Of a stretch of DNA of 64,000 bases, positions 1 through 10,000 are shown piece by piece (the stretch's first letter is position 1; each line of letters begins with the position of its first letter). The translations under genes were made by a program, and so were the position numbers. Source of the stretch: Isoperla grammatica (lineage: Eukaryota; Arthropoda; Insecta; Plecoptera; Perlodidae); contig OX246741.1 of assembly GCA_945910005.1 (NCBI GenBank), forward strand, positions 11,995,390 to 12,059,389. The letters are read 5' to 3'. The notes under the pieces were generated by a model. The model was not told where the DNA came from and searched no databases. It saw only the letters and a program-made list of their open reading frames with translations.

Positions 1-1
1 A

Positions 2-2998
2 TCAAAATTGAAATTATCTAAATCGATAGTCAACATACAAAATTATCGCGACAATAAATGCTTTCTATGGTCAGTTCTCGCGCATCTCTATCCACAAACT
101 AAAAATTCGCAACGTGTGAGTAAATATGAACATCTGGAATCAGAACTTAACATGAGTGGTATTGATTATCCAGTAAAGTTATCAAAACTTGATATTTTTG
201 AGAAAAACAATAATATTTCTATAAATGTTTTTGGGTGGGATAAAGATATATTCCCTATTCGTATAACAAAAGTACATTGTGAAGAGCATGTAAATTTATT
301 GTACGTATCGAATGAAAACAACTCACACTACTTTCTCATTAAGGATTTCAACCGACTCTTACACTCTTTAACAAAGCATGAACACAGAAAATTTTACTGT
401 TATCTGTGCCTACATAGATTTACTACTCAAAAGCTAAGAGAGGAACATCATACATTATGTAGTCAACACGATCCACAAAAAATTCAATTACCCACCGATA
501 AAGACAATATTTTAAAATTCAAAGATGTTCAATTCTCATTAAAAGTACCATTCATTATATATGCTGATTTTGAGTGTATTTCTAGAAAGATCTTAGGTTG
601 CGACCAAACAAGTGATATATCACACACAACTCAAGTCACAAATCATGAACCATCGGGATTTTCCTATGTTATTGTTGATTCTAAAGGTAACTCCTTAAAA
701 CAACCTGTAGTTTATCGGGGTTCACAAGCAGTCGACAAGTTTTTAGATGCAATGTTAAGTGAAGAGGATAACTTATGTAAAATTATGTCCAAGGTAGTCC
801 CTATAGTTATGACAGATCATGACAAAAAATCATTTAAAGAAGCTGTTATTTGTCATATTTGCAACAAAGCTTTAGGCTTGGATCGAGTAAGAGATCACAA
901 CCATTTAGATGGTATTTATCGAGGTGCCGTCCACAATAAATGTAATCTAGCTTACACACAAGCGAAATATATACCAGTTGTTTTTCATAACCTACGAGGA
1001 TATGACTCGCATCTAATAATGCAAAAACTTGGTAAAATTGAAAACAGAAGAATTTCAGTCATCCCCAACACTGTTGAAAAGTACATCTCTTTTTCTGTAT
1101 CAAATCTTCGTTTCATTGACTCGTACCAGTTTTTAAACGATTCACTAGATTCATTGGTAAATAATCTTGTTGGTTACGGCATTGACCGGTTTGTAACACT
1201 TAAAAAATGTTTTCATCAAGATAAAATTCATCTTCTTTTACGTAAGGGAGTGTTCCCATATGATTATCTTGATTCTGAAGAAAAATTTCTTGAAACTAAT
1301 CTACCAGCACAAAAGTTCTTTCACAATGTTCTTACAGGTGAAGATTTAAGTGATATTGACTATAAACACGCTGTCGATGTTTGGAAAGCTTTCGACATAA
1401 AAAACCTTGGTGAATATCAGGATTTATACGTAAAAACTGATGTATGTCTTTTAGCTGATGTTTTTGAAAATTTTAGATTACTATGTTTAGATAATTACGG
1501 ATTAGATCCAGCGCACAATTACACCAGCTCTGGTCTCACATTCCATGCTTGTTTGAAGATGACTGGTGTTCAATTAGAATTGTTTACAGACCCGAATATG
1601 TACTTGTTTATTGAAAATGGAATAAGAGGGGGTGTATCTACAATATCTAAACGATTCTCGGAAGCTAATAATAAATATGTTGAGGGGTTTGATTCTGATA
1701 AACCATCCAAATTTATTACGTATTGGGATTGTAACAATCTATACGGTGTGGCCATGTCTGATTATCTCCCCATTAGTGGGTTCAAATGGTTGACTAAAGG
1801 TGAGATTGAAAATATTACATTTGAGAATGTACCTAACGACTCAAACACCGGCTACATATTAGAAGTAGATTTGGAATATCCAGTAGAGTTACATGATATA
1901 CATAATGATTATCCTCTAGCTCCAGAAAAAATTACTATTTCGAAGAATATGATATCGCCATACAGTGAAAATCTTGTAGATGATTTAGATATCAGGTTGA
2001 ATACTAAAGTCACTAAGTTGACTCCAAACCTAAAAAATAAAAAGAACTACATTATACACTACAGAAATTTGAAGCAGTACCTATCATTAGGTATGAAGCT
2101 CTTAAAAGTTCATAAAGTGCTTGAATTTAGCCAAAGCCCTTGGTTGAAGCCATATGTAGATTTCAACACAAATAAACGCCAGAATGCTCACAACACCTTC
2201 GAGCGTAATCTATACAAATTGATGGTCAACAGTCTTTTTGGTAAATTAATAGAAAATATGCGTAAACGAATCAATGTTACACTCGTGAACAATAAAAGAA
2301 GAATGTTAAAACTTGTGGCTTCTCCCGCCTTTGAAGGATTTAAAATGTTTCAAAATAACTTAGTAGCTGTGCATAGTAAGAAGAAAACTCTTATTTTAAA
2401 CCGTCCAATATATGCAGGCTTTAGTATTTTAGATTTAAGTAAAGCTGTAATGTATGACTTTCACTACAATTACACAAAAAATAAGTATGGCAATCGAGCA
2501 CAGCTTCTTTTCACTGATACTGACTCTCTGTGTTACGAAATTGAAACAAAAGATCTTTACGAGGACATGAAGTCAGATGAACATTTGTTTGACACGTCTA
2601 ATTTTCCTAAAGATCACACACTTTTTAGTAAGAAAAACATGAAAGTTCTGGGAAAATTTAAGGATGAAATGGAAGGTAAGCCTGTTCGAGAGTTTGTTGG
2701 TTTGAGAGCTAAGATGTACTCCATTTTAGCTAATGACTCTGATAATAATAAAAAAGTGGGTAAGGGCATTGTAAGAGCAACTTTAAAACATCATATTCGA
2801 CACGCTGACTATAGAAAGTGTTTATTATTCCGAAAAATGTACAGTGCTGGTATGGTATCTATTAGAAGTATAAATCATGAACTATATACAATCAAACAAA
2901 GGAAGCAGACCCTCTCTCCATACGATGATAAACGTTACATCAACTCTGATGGTGTTACTACATTTGCGTATGGACATTATAAAATTAAAAAAATGTGA
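2..2998 (+). CDS. Protein-primed family B DNA polymerase, copy 1 (5' end outside window)
   Basis: The frame is open at the left edge, so this is the C-terminal 998 residues or so of a longer protein. The first possible start, TTG at 8, is an internal leucine when compared with the full copy at 7023-10793. The visible protein is identical to residues 259-1256 of that copy. It has a DxE Exo I motif, an HNH/endonuclease VII-like cluster, Exo II (NLRGYD), Exo III (YVKTD), Pol A (DCNNLYG), Pol B (NSLFGK), Pol C (TDTDS) and a KMY motif. The only coding difference I noticed is synonymous (T1297 versus C9092). Family knowledge: such polymerases copy linear DNA from a protein primer in Polinton/Maverick elements and related viruses. 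Whether this copy has the zinc-finger N-terminus and its own promoter cannot be seen. Stop TGA is at 2996-2998. Confidence 0.9.
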   Translation, partial: SKLKLSKSIVNIQNYRDNKCFLWSVLAHLYPQTKNSQRVSKYEHLESELNMSGIDYPVKLSKLDIFEKNNNISINVFGWDKDIFPIRITKVHCEEHVNLLYVSNENNSHYFLIKDFNRLLHSLTKHEHRKFYCYLCLHRFTTQKLREEHHTLCSQHDPQKIQLPTDKDNILKFKDVQFSLKVPFIIYADFECISRKILGCDQTSDISHTTQVTNHEPSGFSYVIVDSKGNSLKQPVVYRGSQAVDKFLDAMLSEEDNLCKIMSKVVPIVMTDHDKKSFKEAVICHICNKALGLDRVRDHNHLDGIYRGAVHNKCNLAYTQAKYIPVVFHNLRGYDSHLIMQKLGKIENRRISVIPNTVEKYISFSVSNLRFIDSYQFLNDSLDSLVNNLVGYGIDRFVTLKKCFHQDKIHLLLRKGVFPYDYLDSEEKFLETNLPAQKFFHNVLTGEDLSDIDYKHAVDVWKAFDIKNLGEYQDLYVKTDVCLLADVFENFRLLCLDNYGLDPAHNYTSSGLTFHACLKMTGVQLELFTDPNMYLFIENGIRGGVSTISKRFSEANNKYVEGFDSDKPSKFITYWDCNNLYGVAMSDYLPISGFKWLTKGEIENITFENVPNDSNTGYILEVDLEYPVELHDIHNDYPLAPEKITISKNMISPYSENLVDDLDIRLNTKVTKLTPNLKNKKNYIIHYRNLKQYLSLGMKLLKVHKVLEFSQSPWLKPYVDFNTNKRQNAHNTFERNLYKLMVNSLFGKLIENMRKRINVTLVNNKRRMLKLVASPAFEGFKMFQNNLVAVHSKKKTLILNRPIYAGFSILDLSKAVMYDFHYNYTKNKYGNRAQLLFTDTDSLCYEIETKDLYEDMKSDEHLFDTSNFPKDHTLFSKKNMKVLGKFKDEMEGKPVREFVGLRAKMYSILANDSDNNKKVGKGIVRATLKHHIRHADYRKCLLFRKMYSAGMVSIRSINHELYTIKQRKQTLSPYDDKRYINSDGVTTFAYGHYKIKKM

Positions 2999-3005
2999 TT
3001 GTAAA

Positions 3006-3109
3006 GTATATGTAATGTAAATATATCTGGAGGTGATTCGCACTAAAGTTCGAATTAGAGACTGGAATATCTTGCTCTAGTGTGATTCACCATCTGGTTT
3101 ACATATACT
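3006..3109 (+). other. Inverted repeat just after the polymerase stop codon
   Basis: The arms GTATATGTAA...GGTGATTCGCACTA and TAGTGTGATTCACC...TTACATATAC can pair with a few mismatches around a loop of roughly 30 bases. The structure starts 8 bases after the stop, so it would form a 3'-UTR hairpin in the transcript. The same structure follows copy 2 at 10801-10904. It could shape RNA processing or be a relict hairpin element; the sequence does not decide this. Confidence 0.6.
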
Positions 3110-3155
3110 ATTTGTTTGACTTTTTAAGTGTAACATTAAATCTGTATTACATTAT

Positions 3156-3161
3156 AATAAA
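3156..3161 (+). terminator. Polyadenylation signal AATAAA, polymerase copy 1
   Basis: A canonical AATAAA lies about 160 bases after the stop codon and beyond the 3' hairpin, a normal distance for a short 3' UTR. It recurs in copy 2. Confidence 0.45.
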
Positions 3162-4127
3162 AGAATATCATCTACGTGTGTGTACTTCTCTCTTATTTAA
3201 ATCCTTTCCATCTCAACATATCCTATATAGAACTTGAATAACTTAATGTACTATAGATAACATTCACGATAAATCTATGTACCACTGTAACCCTCAAATA
3301 GACAAAAAAACAAGCTAGATAAAAACCGTTTCTATTTAAATTGATGCAAGTATGAAGTAAAATAAAATAAATTAACAATTTTGATATGACATAAGTAGAG
3401 ATATGTGTTTTAGCATTGATTGATTTTACATTTGGTATGAATTTTTCTATTTTATTATTAATGGATTCTATGCCTCGGAGATTGGAGGGTTAACCACATC
3501 CTGGCTCGATTTTGGAAACAGGTGTGTGAGATTATATATTATTATAAAATTAGCATTTTGCAGTGTTTTCAAAACTTTCACTGATTTCAGTTCACCTATT
3601 CAGTATCTAAAATCGATATCACAAAAAAAAAACGTATCTCTAGACGCAAGCATACCACATGATGATAAGCAACATAGCAACTCTAATGGTGTCACTATTT
3701 ATACTTAAAAGACAATTAGTTTGATCATGGTATTAACAACTAAGAACTTTCATTGTTATAAAATTTTAAAAAATTTGAAATATATTACTAGGTGAGCCTT
3801 TTTTTTGTTGATTTGTATACATGCAAAAAAATGTACATTTTAATGTGTAAATCAAAGAACAACGGGATGCGTAATATCCTCGGTTCGAGTGGTTTACATG
3901 AAATAACATTGGTAATATATTGTCACTGACATACTGTTAGTTTATACAGGGTATTTAAAATAGTAAAGAATGAAAAGTGATTGGGTTATTTAAAAAAATG
4001 CGTTTTATGGAATATGCACAATCACACGAACATGCAAACACTAGTCTTGTAGTCTGATATAGCTCTCTTGAGAATATTAAGAAGGTAGGGTTCACGATCC
4101 CTCGGCAGAGCTGTGGGTGGAACACAA
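3162..4127. other. Non-coding downstream part of the unit
   Basis: AT-rich sequence with no convincing coding region. Short frames at 3526-3708 and 3955-4203 have no protein features, and the second is partly microsatellite. Confidence 0.6.
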
Positions 4128-4152
4128 TCTCTCTCTCTCTCTCTCTCTCTTT
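4128..4152. repeat. (CT)n microsatellite with adjoining inverted-repeat-like segment
   Basis: A CT run of about 23 bases is followed at 4169-4215 by a segment very like 6096-6155, the outer end of the 201-bp inverted repeat and its flank. Both contain GAAAAG, then AGTTRATCATATCC, CATTTAAAT and CAAATAG. A degenerate copy of that end therefore sits inside the unit. Confidence 0.6.
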
Positions 4153-4584
4153 TGCTTTCGCTAAGCTCTCCGCGATGAAAAGAAGTTGATCATATCCGAA
4201 CATTTAAATGGTAGCAAATAGCACTTCTAATCTTTTCGATATGGCGTAGCACGTTGGTGATATAAATAAAGTAGTACATTGAACTCTTTGATAATCTTAT
4301 TTCTTTTTAATCGTACCCTTAACCTCATCTCAACTTCGATGATAATCTAACCCCTAATTATTATTGATTTTTTCTATATTTTAAAACTTTTTATATTTCA
4401 TTAAATACTTAGAATATTCATTTGTTTACTGCGGAGATCTATGCATAGTAAGTTTGAACTATACACAATGATTGCAGTAGGTAGGTGACGAACCTGTGTC
4501 ATCAACAATGCCTTGTGATTGTTGTGGATGAGCCATTTTTTTTTCTAAATACTCTACTCAGCTGTTAGTTTAACTCGAACGCGT

Positions 4585-4891
4585 CTCCAACCAGTGAGCG
4601 GTGGGCGGAGCCAACTTGGATTGCACTTGTTCAAGGTCACACGGTGGCTAATCAAGCGCCTCACGGCAGGCAGCGGCGGGGTCAAGGTCAAAGGTCATGT
4701 CCTGTGCCAGAACCGCCATTTTCTCCCTACTATTACTTATTTCTTAATACTTTTTATTTATTACTTGTGTGTGCTATTCGGTTAGGTAGAAGAACGATTT
4801 TGTAATTACTCCTCGCGATTTTTGTTTTGTACTTTGTATATTGCAAATTTCAACAGAATAAAGATATATTGTATTGTATTGTATTATATTG
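4585..4891 (+). mobile_element. Possible 3' end of a retroposon with (ATTGT)n tail
   Basis: GC-richer sequence ends in AATAAAGATAT followed by an ATTGT/TATTG pentamer run at 4866-4891. Short tandem pentamer tails of this kind are common at the 3' ends of some LINEs and SINEs. No coding part or target-site duplication was identified, so the call rests only on the tail. The same segment is present in copy 2 near 12380-12686. Confidence 0.3.
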
Positions 4892-5691
4892 TGCGCCCGG
4901 TGCGTACCAGTAGAGCACGCAATGAGATACTTCAACCGGGTCCTAATAGAAATGGTGGGGGTAATGGAGACGTCCCCCCCCCCCACCATATTACACGAGA
5001 TGACGTCACTACTTCAATGTAGACATGGCCTAAACCATTACATTTAATGCCGCAATCCGACTGAAAGCCCCTTTAGCTCGTCTTGAAACAACATAGGGAG
5101 GGGGTCTGAAGAATGTAGGAAAGAGCAATCGTCAGTTATAACGCACGAAACAGCTTCGCCTATTTCACGTCTTGTCACTGAATATTACGGCCATTACGGA
5201 AGTCAAACTACGCGCGTGTAATGTATTTCTCTCGGGGTCTTTCCATCTGCACAAACTATACCTTTCAAATAAAAAAAAAAAACATAACTTATTCGATGAT
5301 GATTGGTGATCAACGTTAATTCACATTTAATGGTAATTTTTTTGTTTTCAGCACAAATGCACACATGGTGGGTGTTGATGAGTCTAAAGTTGCTTTACGC
5401 CTGTCTATATTATTGCAATAATGGTATTCTAGACGATGAAGGGTGATAGATGAAGCACAATTACAAAAACCAATAAATAGATAGATTCGTAGAGTCTACA
5501 CATTTAGTCGCATAACTGATAACTCATAACTGTACTGATATTCACTGGAGGACTTTAATGCCTTATGCGGCATTCCATCTCACGTCCCTATAGGAGCCGT
5601 ATTCTTAAAACTTACAACCGAAACGCATAAGCCACTAAGATGTTAGTGTATTAAAGCTGAAATTATATGCATGGAAATGGAAATTATATGC
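4892..5691. other. Non-coding end of the unit
   Basis: Contains an 11-base C run (about 4974-4984), a 12-base A run near 5271-5282, and at the end a local direct repeat at about 5660-5702 (GAAATTATATGCAT twice). The duplication breakpoint falls in that repeat. No coding feature is seen. Confidence 0.6.
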
Positions 5692-6129
5692 ATTTAAATG
5701 CATGGATATGATTAACTGCTTTTCGTAACGTAGAACGCGTCTGTAAGTAAGGTCCCCTCGCACAAGTGTGCGTGTGTGAGAGAGAGAACCAGACAGACAG
5801 ACAGAGAGAGCGACTAACATCTGATGCGACAAGATTGAACTTGCATTACTTCCTTCAAACGCACGTGTGCTCAAGGTCAACAACACCACATGTTATGTCT
5901 GGAGTTATCTAGTCCATGAATTTCGCTGCATGTGGTGTTGTTGACCTTGAGCACACGTGCGTTTGAAGGAAGTAATGCAAGTTCAATCTTGTCGCATCAG
6001 ATGTTAGTCGCTCTCTCTGTCTGTCTGTCTGGTTCTCTCTCTCACACACGCACACTTGTGCGAGGGGACCTTACTTACAGACGCGTTCTACGTTACGAAA
6101 AGCAGTTAATCATATCCATGCATTTAAAT
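5692..6129. repeat. Perfect 201-bp inverted repeat with 36-bp spacer
   Basis: The left arm 5692-5892 and right arm 5929-6129 appear to be exact reverse complements. The inner ends read CAACACCACATG and CATGTGGTGTTG, and the coordinates are symmetric with no indel. The spacer is 5893-5928. Each arm holds a GA/CT-rich stretch and a CACACGTGC-type motif. The palindrome lies where the two polymerase units meet. It could be two facing terminal inverted repeats of a linear protein-primed element, an inserted foldback element, or an inverted duplication from template switching. Confidence 0.95.
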
Positions 6130-6640
6130 TAACAATGCTTACAAATAGTATTTACAAATGGTTTAATTATTGTAAAAAAAAAACAAAAAATTGACAAAAA
6201 TGAAATAATACGCTTCACTCTAGTGTTGACTACCCATCGAGTTCTGTCAGCTCACAGCCATAATATTATCTTCGCGAGTCTGCATCCTAATACCCATGAA
6301 GTGAATAATAAGTAATACTAACCTACTCTTCTACTGACATGTATGCACACGCAGGAAGTTGATAGCCTTGCGTGGAGCAAGTGTTTAGTTATTAGATAAC
6401 CACTCCAGCACACACTATCACTATCGTGTAGATTTCTTTACAATTTAATCTACGATAATGATCGTAATGCTATTTTATTAAACAGTTAATTCTTTATTTA
6501 ATTTGGAAGATTGTAAAGTTCCTATGTTTAACTCAACAATCGTAAGAACCTCATCTTAGCGGTGAGCTTCCTGCTTCGTCCGCTTGGAGCGCGTCGTTTC
6601 TTTTTAATCGTTTTCTACGCGGTCCGCGCTCAGTTGCTCA
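6130..6640. other. Upstream non-coding region of polymerase copy 2
   Basis: AT-rich and without an open frame of note. Between 6130 and 6155 it still resembles the internal segment at 4200-4220, so similarity runs past the end of the inverted repeat. Confidence 0.5.
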
Positions 6641-6645
6641 TTTAA

Positions 6646-6680
6646 TTTAAATAGGTCATCAAACTGAGGATCGGCTCAGT
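6646..6680 (+). promoter_or_regulatory. Candidate core promoter of polymerase copy 2
   Basis: A TATA-like TTTAAATA (6646-6653) lies 32 bases before the A of TCAGTC (A at 6678), which matches the arthropod initiator TCAGT. The spacing is that of a TATA/Inr promoter, and the site is about 345 bases before the ATG. A second TCAGTT occurs near 6630. This is motif evidence only. Confidence 0.35.
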
Positions 6681-6915
6681 CATTAACAATCTATTGAAGG
6701 GATAACTACAAGAGACCTCTTTAGTTGACTATTTTTGTATTATCATACTGTAAACATTTCAAGATAAACAATCAAGACGGGACATATTTTTACGTTTATC
6801 CATACTCGTTCCTCTTTTTTATGAATACAGAGTGAATATCTAAAACTAATCACTTCTGCACACATTACGACCGATACATTATCAAGCTGAAAACACCATT
6901 CTATTACCAATCAAG

Positions 6916-7005
6916 GTAAATATAGTTAATTTGTATATGTCATATTGTTTAGCGATAATTGTAAACCTTAAACAAAAACTTAATCCATCTCTCTTGTTAA
7001 TATAG
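6916..7005 (+). other. Candidate 90-bp intron in the 5' UTR
   Basis: CAAG|GTAAAT at 6912-6921 is a good splice donor. Pyrimidine-rich TCTCTCTTGTTAATATAG ends at 7005 as an acceptor, 17 bases before the ATG. The length is typical of short insect introns. Without RNA data it remains a prediction. Confidence 0.35.
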
Positions 7006-7022
7006 TTTGAAAGTACAACGAG

Positions 7023-10000
7023 ATGGAATCTACCAAGAATCGTGCATACGTATGTGAGGTGTGTGACGAAGCTTTCAAATGGAAAAGAGCACTGCTACGT
7101 CACAAGAGAGTCGCCCACAATCTCACCACATCCTTCAAGTGTAAATTGTGTCCTGCTTCTTTTACACGTGAAGATAACCTGAAAAATCACGTCAAGAGAG
7201 ATCACTCCATGTTGTTTCAATGTGCTTTATGCACAAAGGAGTTCGCAATTAAAGATGATTATTTGAAACACGTCCATCAACATAAGCTCGAATCTGCAAT
7301 CAAAACCGCCAATCCGGAAGTGACACCTATGGAAGTTGATGATGACAGCTTTAACAACGGACCATGTGCTGATAACGTTTCCTGTGATGAATCTTTCGAT
7401 GGAGTCGCCAAATCATACAAGTTTAAAAACACTATGTATGAGAGAGATCTGCTTCTTTTTTTAAACAACCACAATGATAAGGTCAAAGAGTTGGTTTTGA
7501 AAAATCTTAGTACGTTTAAAGGTGTTAAATGGTACATATCAATGTTTGTACGGTTTTCACGGGAGATGGAAGGTGAACCTCAATTTACGTCTCCCTGTTT
7601 TAGAAGCGTGTGTTATACACTCCTTGAGGAAAACGATTTTGATGATCAATTTAGTGATGCATTTCAAAAAATTAATGCTTTATCAAGTACTTTTCAAAAG
7701 GATGGTAGTAATTGGGGTCTAGAACATGTTTACTATTTAGAATTAAAAGTTGTACAATACGCGCCTCTAGCAGGGAGTAGCTACATACCTCTACCATCAA
7801 AATTGAAATTATCTAAATCGATAGTCAACATACAAAATTATCGCGACAATAAATGCTTTCTATGGTCAGTTCTCGCGCATCTCTATCCACAAACTAAAAA
7901 TTCGCAACGTGTGAGTAAATATGAACATCTGGAATCAGAACTTAACATGAGTGGTATTGATTATCCAGTAAAGTTATCAAAACTTGATATTTTTGAGAAA
8001 AACAATAATATTTCTATAAATGTTTTTGGGTGGGATAAAGATATATTCCCTATTCGTATAACAAAAGTACATTGTGAAGAGCATGTAAATTTATTGTACG
8101 TATCGAATGAAAACAACTCACACTACTTTCTCATTAAGGATTTCAACCGACTCTTACACTCTTTAACAAAGCATGAACACAGAAAATTTTACTGTTATCT
8201 GTGCCTACATAGATTTACTACTCAAAAGCTAAGAGAGGAACATCATACATTATGTAGTCAACACGATCCACAAAAAATTCAATTACCCACCGATAAAGAC
8301 AATATTTTAAAATTCAAAGATGTTCAATTCTCATTAAAAGTACCATTCATTATATATGCTGATTTTGAGTGTATTTCTAGAAAGATCTTAGGTTGCGACC
8401 AAACAAGTGATATATCACACACAACTCAAGTCACAAATCATGAACCATCGGGATTTTCCTATGTTATTGTTGATTCTAAAGGTAACTCCTTAAAACAACC
8501 TGTAGTTTATCGGGGTTCACAAGCAGTCGACAAGTTTTTAGATGCAATGTTAAGTGAAGAGGATAACTTATGTAAAATTATGTCCAAGGTAGTCCCTATA
8601 GTTATGACAGATCATGACAAAAAATCATTTAAAGAAGCTGTTATTTGTCATATTTGCAACAAAGCTTTAGGCTTGGATCGAGTAAGAGATCACAACCATT
8701 TAGATGGTATTTATCGAGGTGCCGTCCACAATAAATGTAATCTAGCTTACACACAAGCGAAATATATACCAGTTGTTTTTCATAACCTACGAGGATATGA
8801 CTCGCATCTAATAATGCAAAAACTTGGTAAAATTGAAAACAGAAGAATTTCAGTCATCCCCAACACTGTTGAAAAGTACATCTCTTTTTCTGTATCAAAT
8901 CTTCGTTTCATTGACTCGTACCAGTTTTTAAACGATTCACTAGATTCATTGGTAAATAATCTTGTTGGTTACGGCATTGACCGGTTTGTAACACTTAAAA
9001 AATGTTTTCATCAAGATAAAATTCATCTTCTTTTACGTAAGGGAGTGTTCCCATATGATTATCTTGATTCTGAAGAAAAATTTCTTGAAACCAATCTACC
9101 AGCACAAAAGTTCTTTCACAATGTTCTTACAGGTGAAGATTTAAGTGATATTGACTATAAACACGCTGTCGATGTTTGGAAAGCTTTCGACATAAAAAAC
9201 CTTGGTGAATATCAGGATTTATACGTAAAAACTGATGTATGTCTTTTAGCTGATGTTTTTGAAAATTTTAGATTACTATGTTTAGATAATTACGGATTAG
9301 ATCCAGCGCACAATTACACCAGCTCTGGTCTCACATTCCATGCTTGTTTGAAGATGACTGGTGTTCAATTAGAATTGTTTACAGACCCGAATATGTACTT
9401 GTTTATTGAAAATGGAATAAGAGGGGGTGTATCTACAATATCTAAACGATTCTCGGAAGCTAATAATAAATATGTTGAGGGGTTTGATTCTGATAAACCA
9501 TCCAAATTTATTACGTATTGGGATTGTAACAATCTATACGGTGTGGCCATGTCTGATTATCTCCCCATTAGTGGGTTCAAATGGTTGACTAAAGGTGAGA
9601 TTGAAAATATTACATTTGAGAATGTACCTAACGACTCAAACACCGGCTACATATTAGAAGTAGATTTGGAATATCCAGTAGAGTTACATGATATACATAA
9701 TGATTATCCTCTAGCTCCAGAAAAAATTACTATTTCGAAGAATATGATATCGCCATACAGTGAAAATCTTGTAGATGATTTAGATATCAGGTTGAATACT
9801 AAAGTCACTAAGTTGACTCCAAACCTAAAAAATAAAAAGAACTACATTATACACTACAGAAATTTGAAGCAGTACCTATCATTAGGTATGAAGCTCTTAA
9901 AAGTTCATAAAGTGCTTGAATTTAGCCAAAGCCCTTGGTTGAAGCCATATGTAGATTTCAACACAAATAAACGCCAGAATGCTCACAACACCTTCGAGCG

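Larger units (their letters stand above)
1..5666 (+). repeat. Direct duplication, copy 1 (partial) of a ~7.8-kb unit
   Basis: This stretch matches 7796-13462 almost base for base. I noticed one substitution (T1297/C9092) and one length change in a C run (11 C near 4974-4984, 12 C in copy 2). The match ends at 5666/13462, inside a local direct repeat (AAATTATATGCAT occurs near 5660 and again near 5681). The geometry fits a tandem duplication in which copy 2 is 5667-13462 and copy 1 begins about 2.1 kb left of the window. Such identity implies a very recent event, gene conversion, or an assembly duplication. Confidence 0.95.

Noticed and set aside
8..10. TTG as start codon of the first polymerase frame
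   Set aside because: Comparison with the full copy shows an internal leucine; the frame is open to the window edge.
1570..1755. Minus-strand frame inside the polymerase gene (also 9365-9550)
   Set aside because: Antisense shadow of the coding frame, no features of its own.
3875..3890. tRNA B-box-like GGTTCGAGTGG
   Set aside because: No matching A-box or cloverleaf around it; no intact tRNA gene was found by eye in the window.
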